Positions 35,053 to 44,619 of a DNA stretch of 64,000 nt are shown here, piece by piece. The notes beneath the pieces were generated by a model that was not told the origin of the DNA, searched no databases, and saw only the letters and a list, made by a program, of their open reading frames with translations. The position numbers and the translations under genes are program-made. The DNA is taken from the NCBI GenBank assembly GCA_000336895.1, contig AOLX01000005.1, forward strand, positions 184,442 through 248,441, written 5' to 3'. Numbering within the stretch: the stretch's first letter is position 1; each line of letters opens with the position of its first letter. The stretch comes from Haloarcula argentinensis DSM 12282. GTDB taxonomy: Archaea; Halobacteriota; Halobacteria; Halobacteriales; Haloarculaceae.

Positions 35053-36351
35053 TTACCCGAGTACCCCAGTCCGACCGGGGGTTATCTGGTCTGACCGCTC
35101 GGGTTGTCGGTCAAACGCCGCGACGACTGAGGCGGTATCAGGCAAATGTGGCAGTATATACTCGCCTTCAGCGTGTTCGATAGTAACCGTCTCCGTTCCG
35201 AGCAGTGAATCAAGCGGTGTCTTCTCAACGCGGAGGCTGCGTTCCTCCCACGACTCGACGCGCCAGAGTGCCGTGCCAAACAGACGGTCATATGCGACGA
35301 GCACACCAGCGTCAGCGTCGATTCGGTATTCGATCGTTCCGTATCGCAATAGCTGGTCGAGACATAGCAGGAAAACCGGGATGCTAACGCTTGCGACAAC
35401 GATCACGGCGACGATATCCCAGGCACTGCCGATTGCAAACAGGACCGCAACAAGCAGCCCCATACCACCGATAAACAGGCTGCCTGGGTGAGATGGAAAT
35501 CTGAGGAGGCCGCCGATGACCCGTCCCCAACGAACCGGACGAACCCGCTCAGGTGCATCGGTGAGCGTCCTGTCGATAGTTCGTGCCTTCGGCGGGGCCG
35601 TTTGCCAGCCGTATTCCTGATCGTACAACTTGAAATAGACGGCAAGACGGTCGCTATAGACGCCCAAGAGATCAGACGTGAATTTGAGACAGACGACCAT
35701 GAGTAACAGTGGGAGTCCGACGACAGTCGGGTCAAGACTGCCGAGTTCCGCTTCAGGCCCCTCCGTAGCTGCTGTTATCAGTGTCAAAGTGAGTATGCCG
35801 CCGAAAAAGACGGTGCATATCCGAGGTAACAGGCCACGAAACGCCGTCGTCGAGTTATGTTTCCGATACTCCCCGTTGTAGAAGTACTTCCGTACCGTAG
35901 TGACGCCCGTCAGAAGGAAAATCCCGACAGTTGCCAGCAGCACACCAGTTACCGTCTCCGTGCCGGGTTCCGGCAACGGGCCGATCAGCAAGGCCCCAGT
36001 AAACAACCAGACGACCACCAGGATGAGAACAGTAACCGGGAGCACGAGCAGGGTCGTGAAATAGACTCGCAGATCGGTTCGCGGGATAGCGAGAGAGAAC
36101 TGCCGTTGTGCCAGCGGTCCGATAAGCAAGGTTCCAGTTTCGATCTCCGGCGGGCGACCGGCGAACACTGCCCGGACGAGTGCCCAGACCGAGTCGACGC
36201 CAAGCTCAAACCAATAGAGAAACAGCAATGCAGCCGCACTCCAGTCGAGAAACGCAACACCGACGATCGGAAGCGAATTCGAGACGATAGTGCCGAGTAG
36301 TTCCGTCCGACGGCTATCCTCTGTATGGAGAATCCGTCCGGGGGAGGGCAT
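35053..36351 (-). CDS. multispan membrane protein with large cytoplasmic tail
   Basis: The 432-residue protein (ATG at 36351) has about eight to ten spans and resembles haloarchaeal DUF6498-type proteins (FLDWSAAALLFLYWFELGVDSVWAL near the N terminus). It ends with a soluble tail of about 120 residues containing a PH-like strand pattern (IEYRIDADAGVLVAYDRLFGTALWRVESW). Function unknown. It converges on the neighbouring plus-strand membrane-protein gene, with about 29 bases between the two stops. Confidence 0.6.
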   Translation of the reverse strand: MPSPGRILHTEDSRRTELLGTIVSNSLPIVGVAFLDWSAAALLFLYWFELGVDSVWALVRAVFAGRPPEIETGTLLIGPLAQRQFSLAIPRTDLRVYFTTLLVLPVTVLILVVVWLFTGALLIGPLPEPGTETVTGVLLATVGIFLLTGVTTVRKYFYNGEYRKHNSTTAFRGLLPRICTVFFGGILTLTLITAATEGPEAELGSLDPTVVGLPLLLMVVCLKFTSDLLGVYSDRLAVYFKLYDQEYGWQTAPPKARTIDRTLTDAPERVRPVRWGRVIGGLLRFPSHPGSLFIGGMGLLVAVLFAIGSAWDIVAVIVVASVSIPVFLLCLDQLLRYGTIEYRIDADAGVLVAYDRLFGTALWRVESWEERSLRVEKTPLDSLLGTETVTIEHAEGEYILPHLPDTASVVAAFDRQPERSDQITPGRTGVLG

Positions 36352-36564
36352 TATTCTATGGTGATAGCTAGTGACGTATGAACGAACTGATTGCACAGCC
36401 GACTGCGCCAAGCAACAGAACACGAATCGGCACACAACTTCGGCTCATGCAGGAGACAGTTGAACACACGATAGGCAGACCAGTCGCTGTCCGAACTGGC
36501 CACTGACCATACGTACGCCCCTCCCAATCCAACGATATATGCGGCGAGAACCCCTAGTTGGCGT

Positions 36565-36996
36565 ATGGCCCGTTTTAGCTCCGTGCTCATCTACGACGGC
36601 GAGTGCCCGTACTGCTCGGTAGCTGCGAAAGCCCTCGAACAGGTTGACGATATCGGCGCGATTTCGTGGTACGATGAGTCGGCCCAGTCGTTTCTGACGG
36701 CGCAGTTCGACGAGCCACCGTTTGCGATGGTGCTGGTCGATAGGCCGACAAAGCAGGTGTACGCGGGGCGGGCAGCTGCCGAAGAACTCGCCGACCGCGC
36801 CGGGCTCCCCGATCTCGTCGGTTCGCTCGTCAGAGAGAACTATGAAAAAATCGCTCACGTCGTTGGGCTGGCAAGTGGGCGTGGGAGAGAACCAGACGAT
36901 GTCCACGAGCGATACCAGCTGACAGACGATGCCCGGGACTGCTTTGACACGCTTGCGACGAACGCCGTTGACCGAGATATTCGTGCCGACGCGTAA
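36565..36996 (+). CDS. DCC family thiol-disulfide protein (DUF393)
   Basis: This 143-residue protein has the DCC signature near the start: SSVLIYDGECPYCSVAAKAL, with Asp and a CxxC pair (Cys14 and Cys17). The family has a thioredoxin-like fold and is thought to be redox-active. The C-terminal part is acidic and helical. It is in the cytoplasm. It is a single gene, with a possible tiny minus-strand frame overlapping its start that I did not accept. Confidence 0.85.
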   Translation: MARFSSVLIYDGECPYCSVAAKALEQVDDIGAISWYDESAQSFLTAQFDEPPFAMVLVDRPTKQVYAGRAAAEELADRAGLPDLVGSLVRENYEKIAHVVGLASGRGREPDDVHERYQLTDDARDCFDTLATNAVDRDIRADA

Positions 36997-37055
36997 TCGT
37001 CAGTTCTTCGCCCAGCGTTCTGTGAAGCATGCGTGACCAGACGACATACTGTGCC

Positions 37056-37280
37056 TTACTCACTAGCTGCCCTCGCAGCGTTCGTGAGCCGCCAGCGGCG
37101 AACGCCTCTGTGTGTGTTGAACCCGACTAGCCCCTTCAGGGCGAGTTGCTGGAGATGTGTCGTGACATACGGTTTCGGGGCCGCAAGGCGTGCAGAGATG
37201 TGTGCTGTCGGAACCGCCGTCGCCTCGCAGTCTTTGAGGACTGCCAGGACGTCATCGTTTGTCAGTGGATCGATCGCCAT
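37056..37280 (-). CDS. small winged-helix DNA-binding protein
   Basis: The 74-residue protein is a single winged helix: TNDDVLAVLKDCEATAVPTAHISARLAAPKPYVTTHLQQLALKGLVGFNTHRGVRRWRLT. The recognition helix is followed by a short wing ending in RRWRL, as in ArsR- or MarR-like minimal regulators. Size and layout suit a dimeric repressor. It has no ligand-binding domain. Its target is not evident. Confidence 0.75.
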   Translation of the reverse strand: MAIDPLTNDDVLAVLKDCEATAVPTAHISARLAAPKPYVTTHLQQLALKGLVGFNTHRGVRRWRLTNAARAASE

Positions 37281-37474
37281 ACCTCCCCTTCGGACTGACA
37301 GGTAACAAAGTCTCGTACTCAGGTAGCAGACGACAGGGATTGCTGTCGCTTGTTAGCTGTTGAATTGGTGGTCTGTGCTCCTGCGCTTTCCCGGGTTCGT
37401 TAATTAAGAGTCGCATTCCGAGTACCCGAGAATCGTCTCCGGGTTTAATTCAGTATCAAGAACATATTTTGACT

Positions 37475-37927
37475 ATGAGTTCAGATTACCAACCATTATT
37501 GGGCGCAGAGTTGGAAGATTCCGTTATTGATGAGGTGCTAACCGAGAGGGGTGTTGGTGTGCTGTCGATGGCCGCTGAGGGAGTGCCGTACGGCGTGCCG
37601 CTATCTTTCGGGTACGATGGAGAGGACACGTTGTACTTCATGTTTCTGGGCGCGACCACCGAGCTCCGAAAGGAGACGTATGCGGAGCAGGCCGACGTAG
37701 CGAGTTTTACCACCTTCGATATTGGTCAAGATGGTGCATGGCGGAGTGTGATTGTCGCCGGACCGCTCAAACGCATCGAAATAGACGAATGGGACAGCGC
37801 ACGTGAGTCACTCGCTGATAACGCGTACCAGTCAAACCTTCTCTCTGAGTACGAACTGCAGGAGAATCCTAACGTGTGGGCACTGAAAGTCCAGGAACGG
37901 TCAGGCCGCGCTGTCGGACAGCAGTGA
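37475..37927 (+). CDS. pyridoxamine 5'-phosphate oxidase-like FMN-binding protein
   Basis: This 150-residue protein (ATG at 37475) matches the small split-barrel family that includes nitroimidazole-resistance and PNPOx-like proteins. LTERGVGVLSMAAEGVPYGVPLSFGYDGEDTLYFM is the N-terminal strand block and ADVASFTTFDIGQDGAWRSVIVAGPLKRI the central block. Members bind FMN or F420 and reduce small substrates. The frame is complete. A T6 run 12 bases after the stop is a likely terminator. Confidence 0.85.
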   Translation: MSSDYQPLLGAELEDSVIDEVLTERGVGVLSMAAEGVPYGVPLSFGYDGEDTLYFMFLGATTELRKETYAEQADVASFTTFDIGQDGAWRSVIVAGPLKRIEIDEWDSARESLADNAYQSNLLSEYELQENPNVWALKVQERSGRAVGQQ

Positions 37928-37938
37928 TCGTGTGTCTT

Positions 37939-37944
37939 TTTTAG
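37939..37944 (+). terminator. T6 tract after the PNPOx-like gene
   Basis: Six consecutive T residues begin 12 bases after the stop codon, a typical archaeal terminator position. Confidence 0.5.
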
Positions 37945-38030
37945 CCCTGTGCTGACCATGCTGTAGTTGACGCTGACGTGGAAATGAACGAGTCGCCATG
38001 TGGGCACGAGCGCGGGGGTTTCACAGCAAG

Positions 38031-40184
38031 CTACTTCCACGAGTTCTGCAAAACGTCATATGATTGTTTTAATCGCTCGGTATACGATGGCTGGTTCCAC
38101 TGTTCCCAGCTGTACGTGGCTGTGTCCACTGTCGTACCGTTGCGTCCGGGGAGGGCGTCTATGAGATTAGTTGTACCATCGATAGTCTGTGCCTGTTGTC
38201 CGTCTGTTGTCGGACGATACGTTGCGGCACTAACTGTTATTGTCTCGAAAGGCGTTTTTTCAAGACCGTCGGACCAGTCCGATGCGATTCGCTGTTTGGT
38301 CGACGGATCAGCAACGTTGAGTAGAACCCAAGGCAGTCGCATCTCGACTGTTCGGTCTGCCGGACTGACGTGGACATCCGTGAGCGAATTGTAATTGGGC
38401 AATGATGGGTTCCCGTTGCCGTAGGTGAGCTGGCCCGTTTCGACTGCCTCAAATGGAACGGCATCGTCAGTCGCTGGGACGGTGTATCCACGATTGATAG
38501 GCTCGCGTACGGGAACGAACCCCGCCGTTCCGTCACGATATTCCTGCACTGGTAAGCCCGCCTGAGAGCCGAGTTCGCGGGCGAACGCGTCGAACGACGA
38601 CTGGACCAGCAGGCGAGATGTCGCTGGCCCACTCAGGTGAACGACAAAGTCAGCAGCGGCTGTCGCATCCGTATTGAGTGGGAGAGGCGTCTCTTCCCCA
38701 CGTAGTCCGACTGTCAGAATGATATTCACTCGACTCCAGTCCATCGGGTCGGCTACGTCACCGAGCGTTACTCGCATCTCTAATCCTTCTAAACTGTGTG
38801 AGATTCGGAGCTCCTCGAGTTGGTGATCGGCTGGAACGTCGGCTGTTGTTTGCGGTTTGATGACGGTGGCGTCGTCCCAGTCTGAGCTGTTGCCGGACAG
38901 GGAAACCGAATTCTCCGGCTCAAACGCCAATAATCCGAATCGTTGTTCGGGAGTTTCGATGTTTGACCAGTACGGACGGCGGCCGGGGACCGAGCGGGCA
39001 TCAAGATTCCATGTCCGCTTGAACCACTCGTCTTGCCATGCGAACGCAACGCCGCCTGCGGTGCCTGCCCTGACGATGTCCTCATACATCGCCGCGACGA
39101 TCTCGCCCTGGGACTGCTCAGTATGTTGGCCCTGATGACGCCCATGTACGTCACGGTGTGCGATACCCCGTGAACTCGGCACTCCAAACTCAGCGATGAG
39201 GAGGGGATGGGATGTCACACTGACCAGATCATTGAGGTAGCCGGCATAGCTATTGGGCTCACCACGGTGGTCGATAAAGTCGACGTAGTCCGGTGTTTCA
39301 TTGAGCAGGTCGGGATAATACGGATAGACGTGGTATGCCGCAAACGTGCCCGGATCGAACTCGTCAGTTGTGGTGACAGTATCCGGGTCAATCGTGACCG
39401 AATCTTCGTCTACAAATGGCTCATACGGATGCTCTAGCGGATCAGTCGTCACCCAGTTGACGAACCCGACAGGGGTTTGCCAGTCATGGTTGGTGGTCTC
39501 GTGTGCGACAGCGCCGTCTAACCGCTCCGCAAGCCACCGCTCGAAGGCACTTCCATCACTCTGTACGTACGACCCGCTGTACGTCCCAGCGTCGATGGCT
39601 TGATTCGTTGCCTCGACGGCGGATGGTGGCCACTCGATGCCGAATAAGTACCCCAGAAGCCACTCGTGAACGTCAGCATCGTAGACACCACCAGCGTGCC
39701 CGGCTCTGTCTGGAAGAGTCGCGTCACCGTGGACAACGTCCACGGTACGCTGTAGCTCCTGATCGACTGTGTCTGAGATGCTGGTTGCATCGCCCGCTGT
39801 GACCAATGGCTCGTGTGGTACCCACGTTCCCTGCAGTAGGTACAGCGGATCGGTTGCATCCGCGTTGTACGCTGCAAGAGCGTGATAGAACTCGGGGGGA
39901 TGAATCGTATATGTTCGTATCACGTTGGCGATAGCGCCGATATCCGCTATCCAGCGGTCGTATTCATCACGCGTAATGGCTGCCGACCCCGGGAAGTAGC
40001 CGGGCTTTGCCATGCCAATATTCAGCCCACTAACGGTCACCGGTTCATACCCGTCGTCGGTGAGTCGCTCAAACCCTTTCCGACGGACCTGAAATATCGG
40101 TTGATTACTGTCTCCACTTAAACACCCTGCAACACCAGCGGCCCCAGTCACACCGACAGACGCGAGAAACCGGCGGCGATCCAT
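38031..40184 (-). CDS. exported glycoside-hydrolase-like (TIM-barrel) lipoprotein
   Basis: The 717-residue protein has a Tat signal (MDRRRFLAS) and lipobox GVAGCLSG (Cys21). The central region (about 50-410) looks like a TIM-barrel glycoside hydrolase: GLNIGMAKPGYFPG, RTYTIHPPEFYHAL, LFGIEWPP with Glu184 as possible acid/base, and HPLLIAEFGVPSSRG with Glu332 as possible nucleophile. The C-terminal 300 residues are a beta-rich domain. It would act outside the cell on a polysaccharide. It faces the response-regulator/GT2 genes across a 117-base divergent promoter, so it probably trims or releases that polymer. Family not identified precisely. The local sequence is AT-richer than neighbours. Confidence 0.75.
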   Translation of the reverse strand: MDRRRFLASVGVTGAAGVAGCLSGDSNQPIFQVRRKGFERLTDDGYEPVTVSGLNIGMAKPGYFPGSAAITRDEYDRWIADIGAIANVIRTYTIHPPEFYHALAAYNADATDPLYLLQGTWVPHEPLVTAGDATSISDTVDQELQRTVDVVHGDATLPDRAGHAGGVYDADVHEWLLGYLFGIEWPPSAVEATNQAIDAGTYSGSYVQSDGSAFERWLAERLDGAVAHETTNHDWQTPVGFVNWVTTDPLEHPYEPFVDEDSVTIDPDTVTTTDEFDPGTFAAYHVYPYYPDLLNETPDYVDFIDHRGEPNSYAGYLNDLVSVTSHPLLIAEFGVPSSRGIAHRDVHGRHQGQHTEQSQGEIVAAMYEDIVRAGTAGGVAFAWQDEWFKRTWNLDARSVPGRRPYWSNIETPEQRFGLLAFEPENSVSLSGNSSDWDDATVIKPQTTADVPADHQLEELRISHSLEGLEMRVTLGDVADPMDWSRVNIILTVGLRGEETPLPLNTDATAAADFVVHLSGPATSRLLVQSSFDAFARELGSQAGLPVQEYRDGTAGFVPVREPINRGYTVPATDDAVPFEAVETGQLTYGNGNPSLPNYNSLTDVHVSPADRTVEMRLPWVLLNVADPSTKQRIASDWSDGLEKTPFETITVSAATYRPTTDGQQAQTIDGTTNLIDALPGRNGTTVDTATYSWEQWNQPSYTERLKQSYDVLQNSWK

Positions 40185-40301
40185 GGACGCCGTATGATTC
40201 TATATCTGATAAGTATATTGCTCTTTAACGGTTAGCGACTGCTAGTCACTGTAGATTATTAGACGGACTTTTCACCCTGCAAACAGTAGTGGCAATAACA
40301 A

Positions 40302-40679
40302 ATGGGTGATGAAATACTCATAGTCGATGATGATGAAACCCTTCGTCAGTTACTCACCCATCGATTGGAGAGTGCAGGCTACACTGTCCGCGTTTGTGAG
40401 GATGGTCAGGCTGCGGCCGATCTGCTTGATACGGAGTATGAACCAGCGCTGGCTATTTGTGATGTGATGATGCCGCGTCTTGACGGGACTCGACTAGTAC
40501 GGATGATCCGGGGCGGTGAGTTGGCGGTGCGTTCGGACTTACCAATTGTGATGCTTACATCTCGTGGACAGGAAGAACATGTACTGGAAGGGTTTGACTC
40601 CGGCGCGGATGATTATGTCACCAAGCCGTTTCGTGCGCAAGAGCTGCTAGCTCGGGTTCGACGATATGCGACGGCGTGA
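40302..40679 (+). CDS. response regulator receiver domain protein
   Basis: This 125-residue protein is a lone CheY-like receiver. Acidic cluster DDD follows ILIV near residue 9, the phospho-acceptor is Asp54 in ICDVMMPRLDG, Thr85 is in VMLTS and Lys108 in VTKPF. All active residues are present and no output domain follows. It is the first gene of a four-gene plus-strand set with a HEAT protein, a glycosyltransferase and a histidine kinase, so phosphorylation by that kinase is likely. It may control synthesis by protein contact rather than by DNA binding. Confidence 0.92.
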   Translation: MGDEILIVDDDETLRQLLTHRLESAGYTVRVCEDGQAAADLLDTEYEPALAICDVMMPRLDGTRLVRMIRGGELAVRSDLPIVMLTSRGQEEHVLEGFDSGADDYVTKPFRAQELLARVRRYATA

Positions 40680-40682
40680 GCA

Positions 40683-40686
40683 GGAG
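40683..40686 (+). promoter_or_regulatory. Shine-Dalgarno site deciding the HEAT-gene start
   Basis: GGAG lies 8 bases before the ATG at 40695, which makes this ATG a better start than the GTG at 40686 that opens the longer frame. Confidence 0.5.
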
Positions 40687-40694
40687 TGCCGGTG

Positions 40695-41819
40695 ATGCAG
40701 GGTGCCGTGGCAGTAGGTGAGTATTCCGTACCGATCAGTGTCATCCTCTCTGTTCTGGGGCTTCTCGTTGGAATCGGGCTCGTAGTCTCGCTTGCACTCA
40801 CAATGGGGCTGTCGAGCTACCGGTATCTCAAGGCCACACAGCGGAGTCAGGTCCGATCGGACGTGCAAAACGAGCTACTGAGCAGAGCCTTTGCACCAGA
40901 ACCGAAGTGGGATGAGTGGGTCCCCACTCTATCGAAGACAGAGCAGAGCGTCGCGACGGAACTTCTAGCAGAGTATCTCCGTGAACTGGACGGGAGCGAA
41001 GCCGACTCACTCAAGCAACTCGGTGTCGCGTTGGGCATCCCAGATGAGGCTCGTGCTGATTTAGAACGTGGCCATACATTCGTTCGATTACAGGCGTTAA
41101 CGTGGCTCATCAGACTAGATGATCCAGATCCGTATTATGCGGCATCTTACGAGCCAACGACACAGGCCGAGCGAGCGGCTGTTGCGCGCCTTCTCTTTCA
41201 GACCGGACAGCTGGATACCCCCGCAGCGGGCGTCGAGTTGCTGCTAGATGGGGCGACAACGGAATTCAGTGTCTTCGGGCAAGACACGTTGTATCGGCTT
41301 GCCCGGGAGGCCCCCGATGCGATGTTTGCACTTGCAGCAAACCGGTACGAGGCATGGTCAGATGCACTGTTGGCGCAGGTATTACTCGTTCACGGACAAC
41401 TCGGGACAGGCATTCGCACAGCAGATGTGTCGTGGTTGACATCCAATTTAGAGGGTGATGATGAGGGTGTACGAGCGGCCGCAGCAAGTGCGCTTGGCAG
41501 TTTTGGCTGGCGGCCGGAGCTTCGGGATTCACGGTTTCTGTCCCGGGCCACGGCTGATTCCTCACCGCGTGTTCGAGGTGCGGTCTACGAGATGTTGGGT
41601 TCATGGGGTGATCAAGAGGCTGTGACAATCCTTCTCTATGCGCTTGTTTCCGAAGAAGACCCACGTGCGTTAGTTCGTGGAACGAACGCACTAGTCCAGC
41701 GACAGGATCAAATCGGTCGTAGTGGCCCGGCCATTCTCGGCGCTGCCTGGGAATGGAGCAGTGAACACGCATCATACGATAGTGTCGCCCGGGGCCACAC
41801 CGGGGCCACCCAGGGATAA
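40695..41819 (+). CDS. membrane-anchored HEAT-repeat protein
   Basis: This 374-residue protein has one N-terminal membrane span (SVPISVILSVLGLLVGIGLVVSLALTM, about 10-36) and then an all-helical cytoplasmic region with HEAT/PBS-type repeats. These are clearest at the end, for example GVRAAAASALGSFGW, PRVRGAVYEMLGSWGDQEAVTILLYALVSEEDP and ALVRGTNAL. It lies between the receiver gene and the glycosyltransferase gene, with 15- and 3-base gaps, so it is probably the scaffold joining signal input to the synthase. No catalytic motif. Confidence 0.8.
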   Translation: MQGAVAVGEYSVPISVILSVLGLLVGIGLVVSLALTMGLSSYRYLKATQRSQVRSDVQNELLSRAFAPEPKWDEWVPTLSKTEQSVATELLAEYLRELDGSEADSLKQLGVALGIPDEARADLERGHTFVRLQALTWLIRLDDPDPYYAASYEPTTQAERAAVARLLFQTGQLDTPAAGVELLLDGATTEFSVFGQDTLYRLAREAPDAMFALAANRYEAWSDALLAQVLLVHGQLGTGIRTADVSWLTSNLEGDDEGVRAAAASALGSFGWRPELRDSRFLSRATADSSPRVRGAVYEMLGSWGDQEAVTILLYALVSEEDPRALVRGTNALVQRQDQIGRSGPAILGAAWEWSSEHASYDSVARGHTGATQG

Positions 41820-41822
41820 CGA

Positions 41823-43259
41823 ATGCATTCAACGACTCATCTGGCCGTCACAGTGTTTGGCGCAATTGGGCTGTTCATTCTTGCCTACTATCTCGTAGTA
41901 AACAGCTATTATCTCTGTCTGCATATTCTGGCTCTGTTCGAGTTGCGCGACGACGTGCGTGAAGCAAACTGGGATGAGCCGTTCAGGCGGTTTGCAAGCC
42001 CGTTCTATCCAGGGATTGCGCTTGTCGTTCCAGCCTACAACGAGGCAGCGACGATTGAAGAGAGTGTCCAGTCGATGCTGTCGCTGAACTACCCAGAACT
42101 CGAGGTTGTCGTCGTCAACGATGGGTCAACTGATGCAACACTCAAGAAGTTGATCGAACGGTTTGAACTCGAAGAAATCGAGGCAGAGGTGCCATTCGAA
42201 GTGCCCAGCGAAGCGATACACGGGACATACCGGTCAACCCGATATGAAGAGCTATTGGTTGTTGACAAAGTAAACGGTGGTAAGAGTGACGCACTTAATG
42301 CTGGGATCTGGCTGACAGAGATGTCGTTGTTCTGTGCAGTCGATTCGGATACGCTTATTGACAGGGATGCATTATTGCAGATCGTCAAACCGTTTCTCAA
42401 GCGGCCGGGGACGACGGTTGCGACGGGCGGCGTCATCAGAGTGGCAAACGAATGTAGCGTCAGAGATGGCCTCGTCAAAGACGTGAATCTTCCGAAGACT
42501 GGGCTCCCAGGACTACAGGTAATGGAGTATCTCCGTGCGTTCTACTCCGGCCGACTCGGACTCAATCGACTTAACGGATTAATTCTCATCTCAGGTGCGT
42601 TCGGTCTCTTTCGAACCGACGTTGTCCGGGAGATCGGTGGCTACCGCCATGACACGATTACAGAAGACTTCGACATCATCGTTCGCCTCCACCGGTATCT
42701 GACCGATGAAGATCGGGAATACACTGTTGATTTTGTGCCCGAGCCGGTCGCCTGGACAGAAGTCCCAAGCAGTAGACGCGTGCTCGGCCGCCAACGCCGT
42801 CGCTGGTTCCGTGGAATGGTTGAGACGGTTGTCACGAACAGAGGAATGCTATTCAACCCATCGTACGGCCGCGTTGGAACAGTCATTTTTCCGTTCTTTG
42901 TCGCAGCGGAGATGTTTGGCCCACTTATCGAAGGGTTAGGATATATTATTCTCCCGCTTGCGTGGTACTTTGGGGTGTTGAGTATCGAATTTTTCATTGT
43001 TTTCTTTTTGCTGACGACTGGGTTTGGGATATTCCTGTCATGGTTCGGCGTGTTCAGCGAAGTCTGGAGTTTCAACCGATACGAAGACCCACGACAGATA
43101 GGACGACTACTGTGGTACGGCGTGCTGGAAAACTTCGGTTACCGACAGTGGAAGACGATCGTGGCCTGGCAGGGCCTCCTCGAGTATTTCCGCGGGGTAG
43201 ATAGCTGGGGCGTCATGGAGCGAGGCGGGTTCAGCGTTGAAAACCATGAAGATAACTGA
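41823..43259 (+). CDS. processive family-2 glycosyltransferase, membrane
   Basis: This 478-residue enzyme has an N-terminal span, a GT-A domain and about four C-terminal spans. Key residues are VVVNDGSTDA with Asp100, DSDT (Asp174, Asp176) as metal site, TEDFD (280-284) with the catalytic base, and QRRRW (324-328), the hallmark of processive synthases such as PgaC, HasA and BcsA. It therefore polymerises a beta-linked polysaccharide and probably extrudes it. The product sugar cannot be read. It starts 3 bases after the HEAT gene stop. Base composition is low for this genome (24 G/C in the 60-base line at 42241), hinting at transfer. There is no PilZ domain. Confidence 0.93.
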   Translation: MHSTTHLAVTVFGAIGLFILAYYLVVNSYYLCLHILALFELRDDVREANWDEPFRRFASPFYPGIALVVPAYNEAATIEESVQSMLSLNYPELEVVVVNDGSTDATLKKLIERFELEEIEAEVPFEVPSEAIHGTYRSTRYEELLVVDKVNGGKSDALNAGIWLTEMSLFCAVDSDTLIDRDALLQIVKPFLKRPGTTVATGGVIRVANECSVRDGLVKDVNLPKTGLPGLQVMEYLRAFYSGRLGLNRLNGLILISGAFGLFRTDVVREIGGYRHDTITEDFDIIVRLHRYLTDEDREYTVDFVPEPVAWTEVPSSRRVLGRQRRRWFRGMVETVVTNRGMLFNPSYGRVGTVIFPFFVAAEMFGPLIEGLGYIILPLAWYFGVLSIEFFIVFFLLTTGFGIFLSWFGVFSEVWSFNRYEDPRQIGRLLWYGVLENFGYRQWKTIVAWQGLLEYFRGVDSWGVMERGGFSVENHEDN

Positions 43260-43276
43260 GTGACATATGTAATCAA

Positions 43277-44425
43277 ATGGCTATGGCAACGGGTGCTGAC
43301 GATTACTTTCGAGACCTGTATGAACTCGGCGCAGATCGCTCATTGTCACTGGATGAAAAAATCGAGCAGGCGATAACAATCGGACGTGATCGGCTGGGGC
43401 TAGCTTATGGAGTGCTCTCATACACGGCTGAAGGAGAGTACAATGTTGTTGGATCGACAATTGAGACGGGAGACTACGCGGCCGGGACAGTCCACAATCT
43501 TGACGAAACGTGGTGTCGACACGTTGTCAACGACCGCGAGATGCTGATTGTATCCGATGCAGACGCTTCGGAATATGCTGATGATATCGCTGCAGAGGCT
43601 ACCGGGTTGCAGTGCTATATCGGCTCACCAATACTGGTCGACGGTGAAACATATGGAACGCTTTGTTACTCTGACGACAGCCCTCGAAAGCGCGACTTTG
43701 GAGAGCAAGAACAGCAGTTCGTCGAGTTATTAACGCAGTGGATCAGCTACGAAATAGAGCGGCACAAACACTACCAGACTGTCGAAGCGCAAAATGAGCG
43801 ACTTAACGAGTTCGCTGGAGTGCTTGCACACGATATTCGGAACCCACTGACGGCTGCGATCGGATACACAGAATATGCCTTGGAATCTGTGCCGGACTCA
43901 GTTGCGACGCACTTACAGACAGTGCTTGATTCTCTAGACCGGATTGAGACACTCATCACAAATACACTTTCTTTGGCCCGCGACGGTGCAGATGTCGGAG
44001 AGCGAGAGCCGGTCGATATCGCGGCGATTGCACGTGACGCATGGGATATCGTTTCGCCGCCGAACGCCACATTGACTGTCTCTGACAGTCGTACGATTAT
44101 GGCTGATAGATCGCGTCTCCAGCAACTATTCGAGAATCTGTTCCGCAATGTCAAAGAGCACTGTGGCGAGGATGTGACAGTCACGGTCCGGAGCACGGAG
44201 ACCGGATTTGAGGTCAGTAATGACGGACCTGAACTGCCAGAACCGATAGCAGAGTCGGTGTTTGGTGGCTCTTTTGGCCAGAATCGAGTCGGTCTTGGCC
44301 TCTTGATCGTAGAGCGAATCGTTTCTGGGCATGGCTGGGAGGGCGACGTAGAAACGACGCCCGAAGAAACTAAATTCATCGTCTCAGACATTGGGACGGC
44401 CACGAAAGTTGGCAAGACGGTCTGA
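43277..44425 (+). CDS. GAF-domain sensor histidine kinase
   Basis: The 382-residue protein has a GAF domain (about residues 30-165), a DHp domain with HDIRNPLTAAIGYTEYA (His185 acceptor), and a CATP domain with LFENLFRN (N-box, Asn287 and Asn291) and GLGLLIVERI (G-box). The first G-box usually reads DTGxG, but here it is degenerate (NDGPELP). It has no membrane span, so it senses a cytoplasmic or membrane-adjacent ligand through GAF. It is the last gene of the polysaccharide set and is the natural kinase for the receiver at 40302. Confidence 0.9.
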   Translation: MAMATGADDYFRDLYELGADRSLSLDEKIEQAITIGRDRLGLAYGVLSYTAEGEYNVVGSTIETGDYAAGTVHNLDETWCRHVVNDREMLIVSDADASEYADDIAAEATGLQCYIGSPILVDGETYGTLCYSDDSPRKRDFGEQEQQFVELLTQWISYEIERHKHYQTVEAQNERLNEFAGVLAHDIRNPLTAAIGYTEYALESVPDSVATHLQTVLDSLDRIETLITNTLSLARDGADVGEREPVDIAAIARDAWDIVSPPNATLTVSDSRTIMADRSRLQQLFENLFRNVKEHCGEDVTVTVRSTETGFEVSNDGPELPEPIAESVFGGSFGQNRVGLGLLIVERIVSGHGWEGDVETTPEETKFIVSDIGTATKVGKTV

Positions 44426-44590
44426 CTTCACGTCATCCGTCCATCAGTACGGGTACAAAGTGTATCGTCGCCAGACTAGACAAATTTTGTTTAATAACAC
44501 ATATATAGAGTAATGTAGCAGTACATTCATCCAAGACTATGGCCAGCTATGTGTCTAGTTGCCCCTTCAATCAGATATTCTCCCCAAATA

Positions 44591-44600
44591 TTAAAATATA
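44591..44600 (+). promoter_or_regulatory. TATA box of the zinc-ribbon gene
   Basis: TTAAAATATA lies about 20-29 bases before the ATG at 44620, consistent with a leaderless transcript. Confidence 0.55.
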
Positions 44601-44619
44601 GGGCCGCATATGGTGTTAC

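Noticed and set aside
36351..36590. 79-codon minus-strand frame with a hydrophobic stretch
   Set aside because: Only the first 37 residues look protein-like, it overlaps the DCC gene start by 26 bases, and the remainder is Cys-rich and unlike local proteins.
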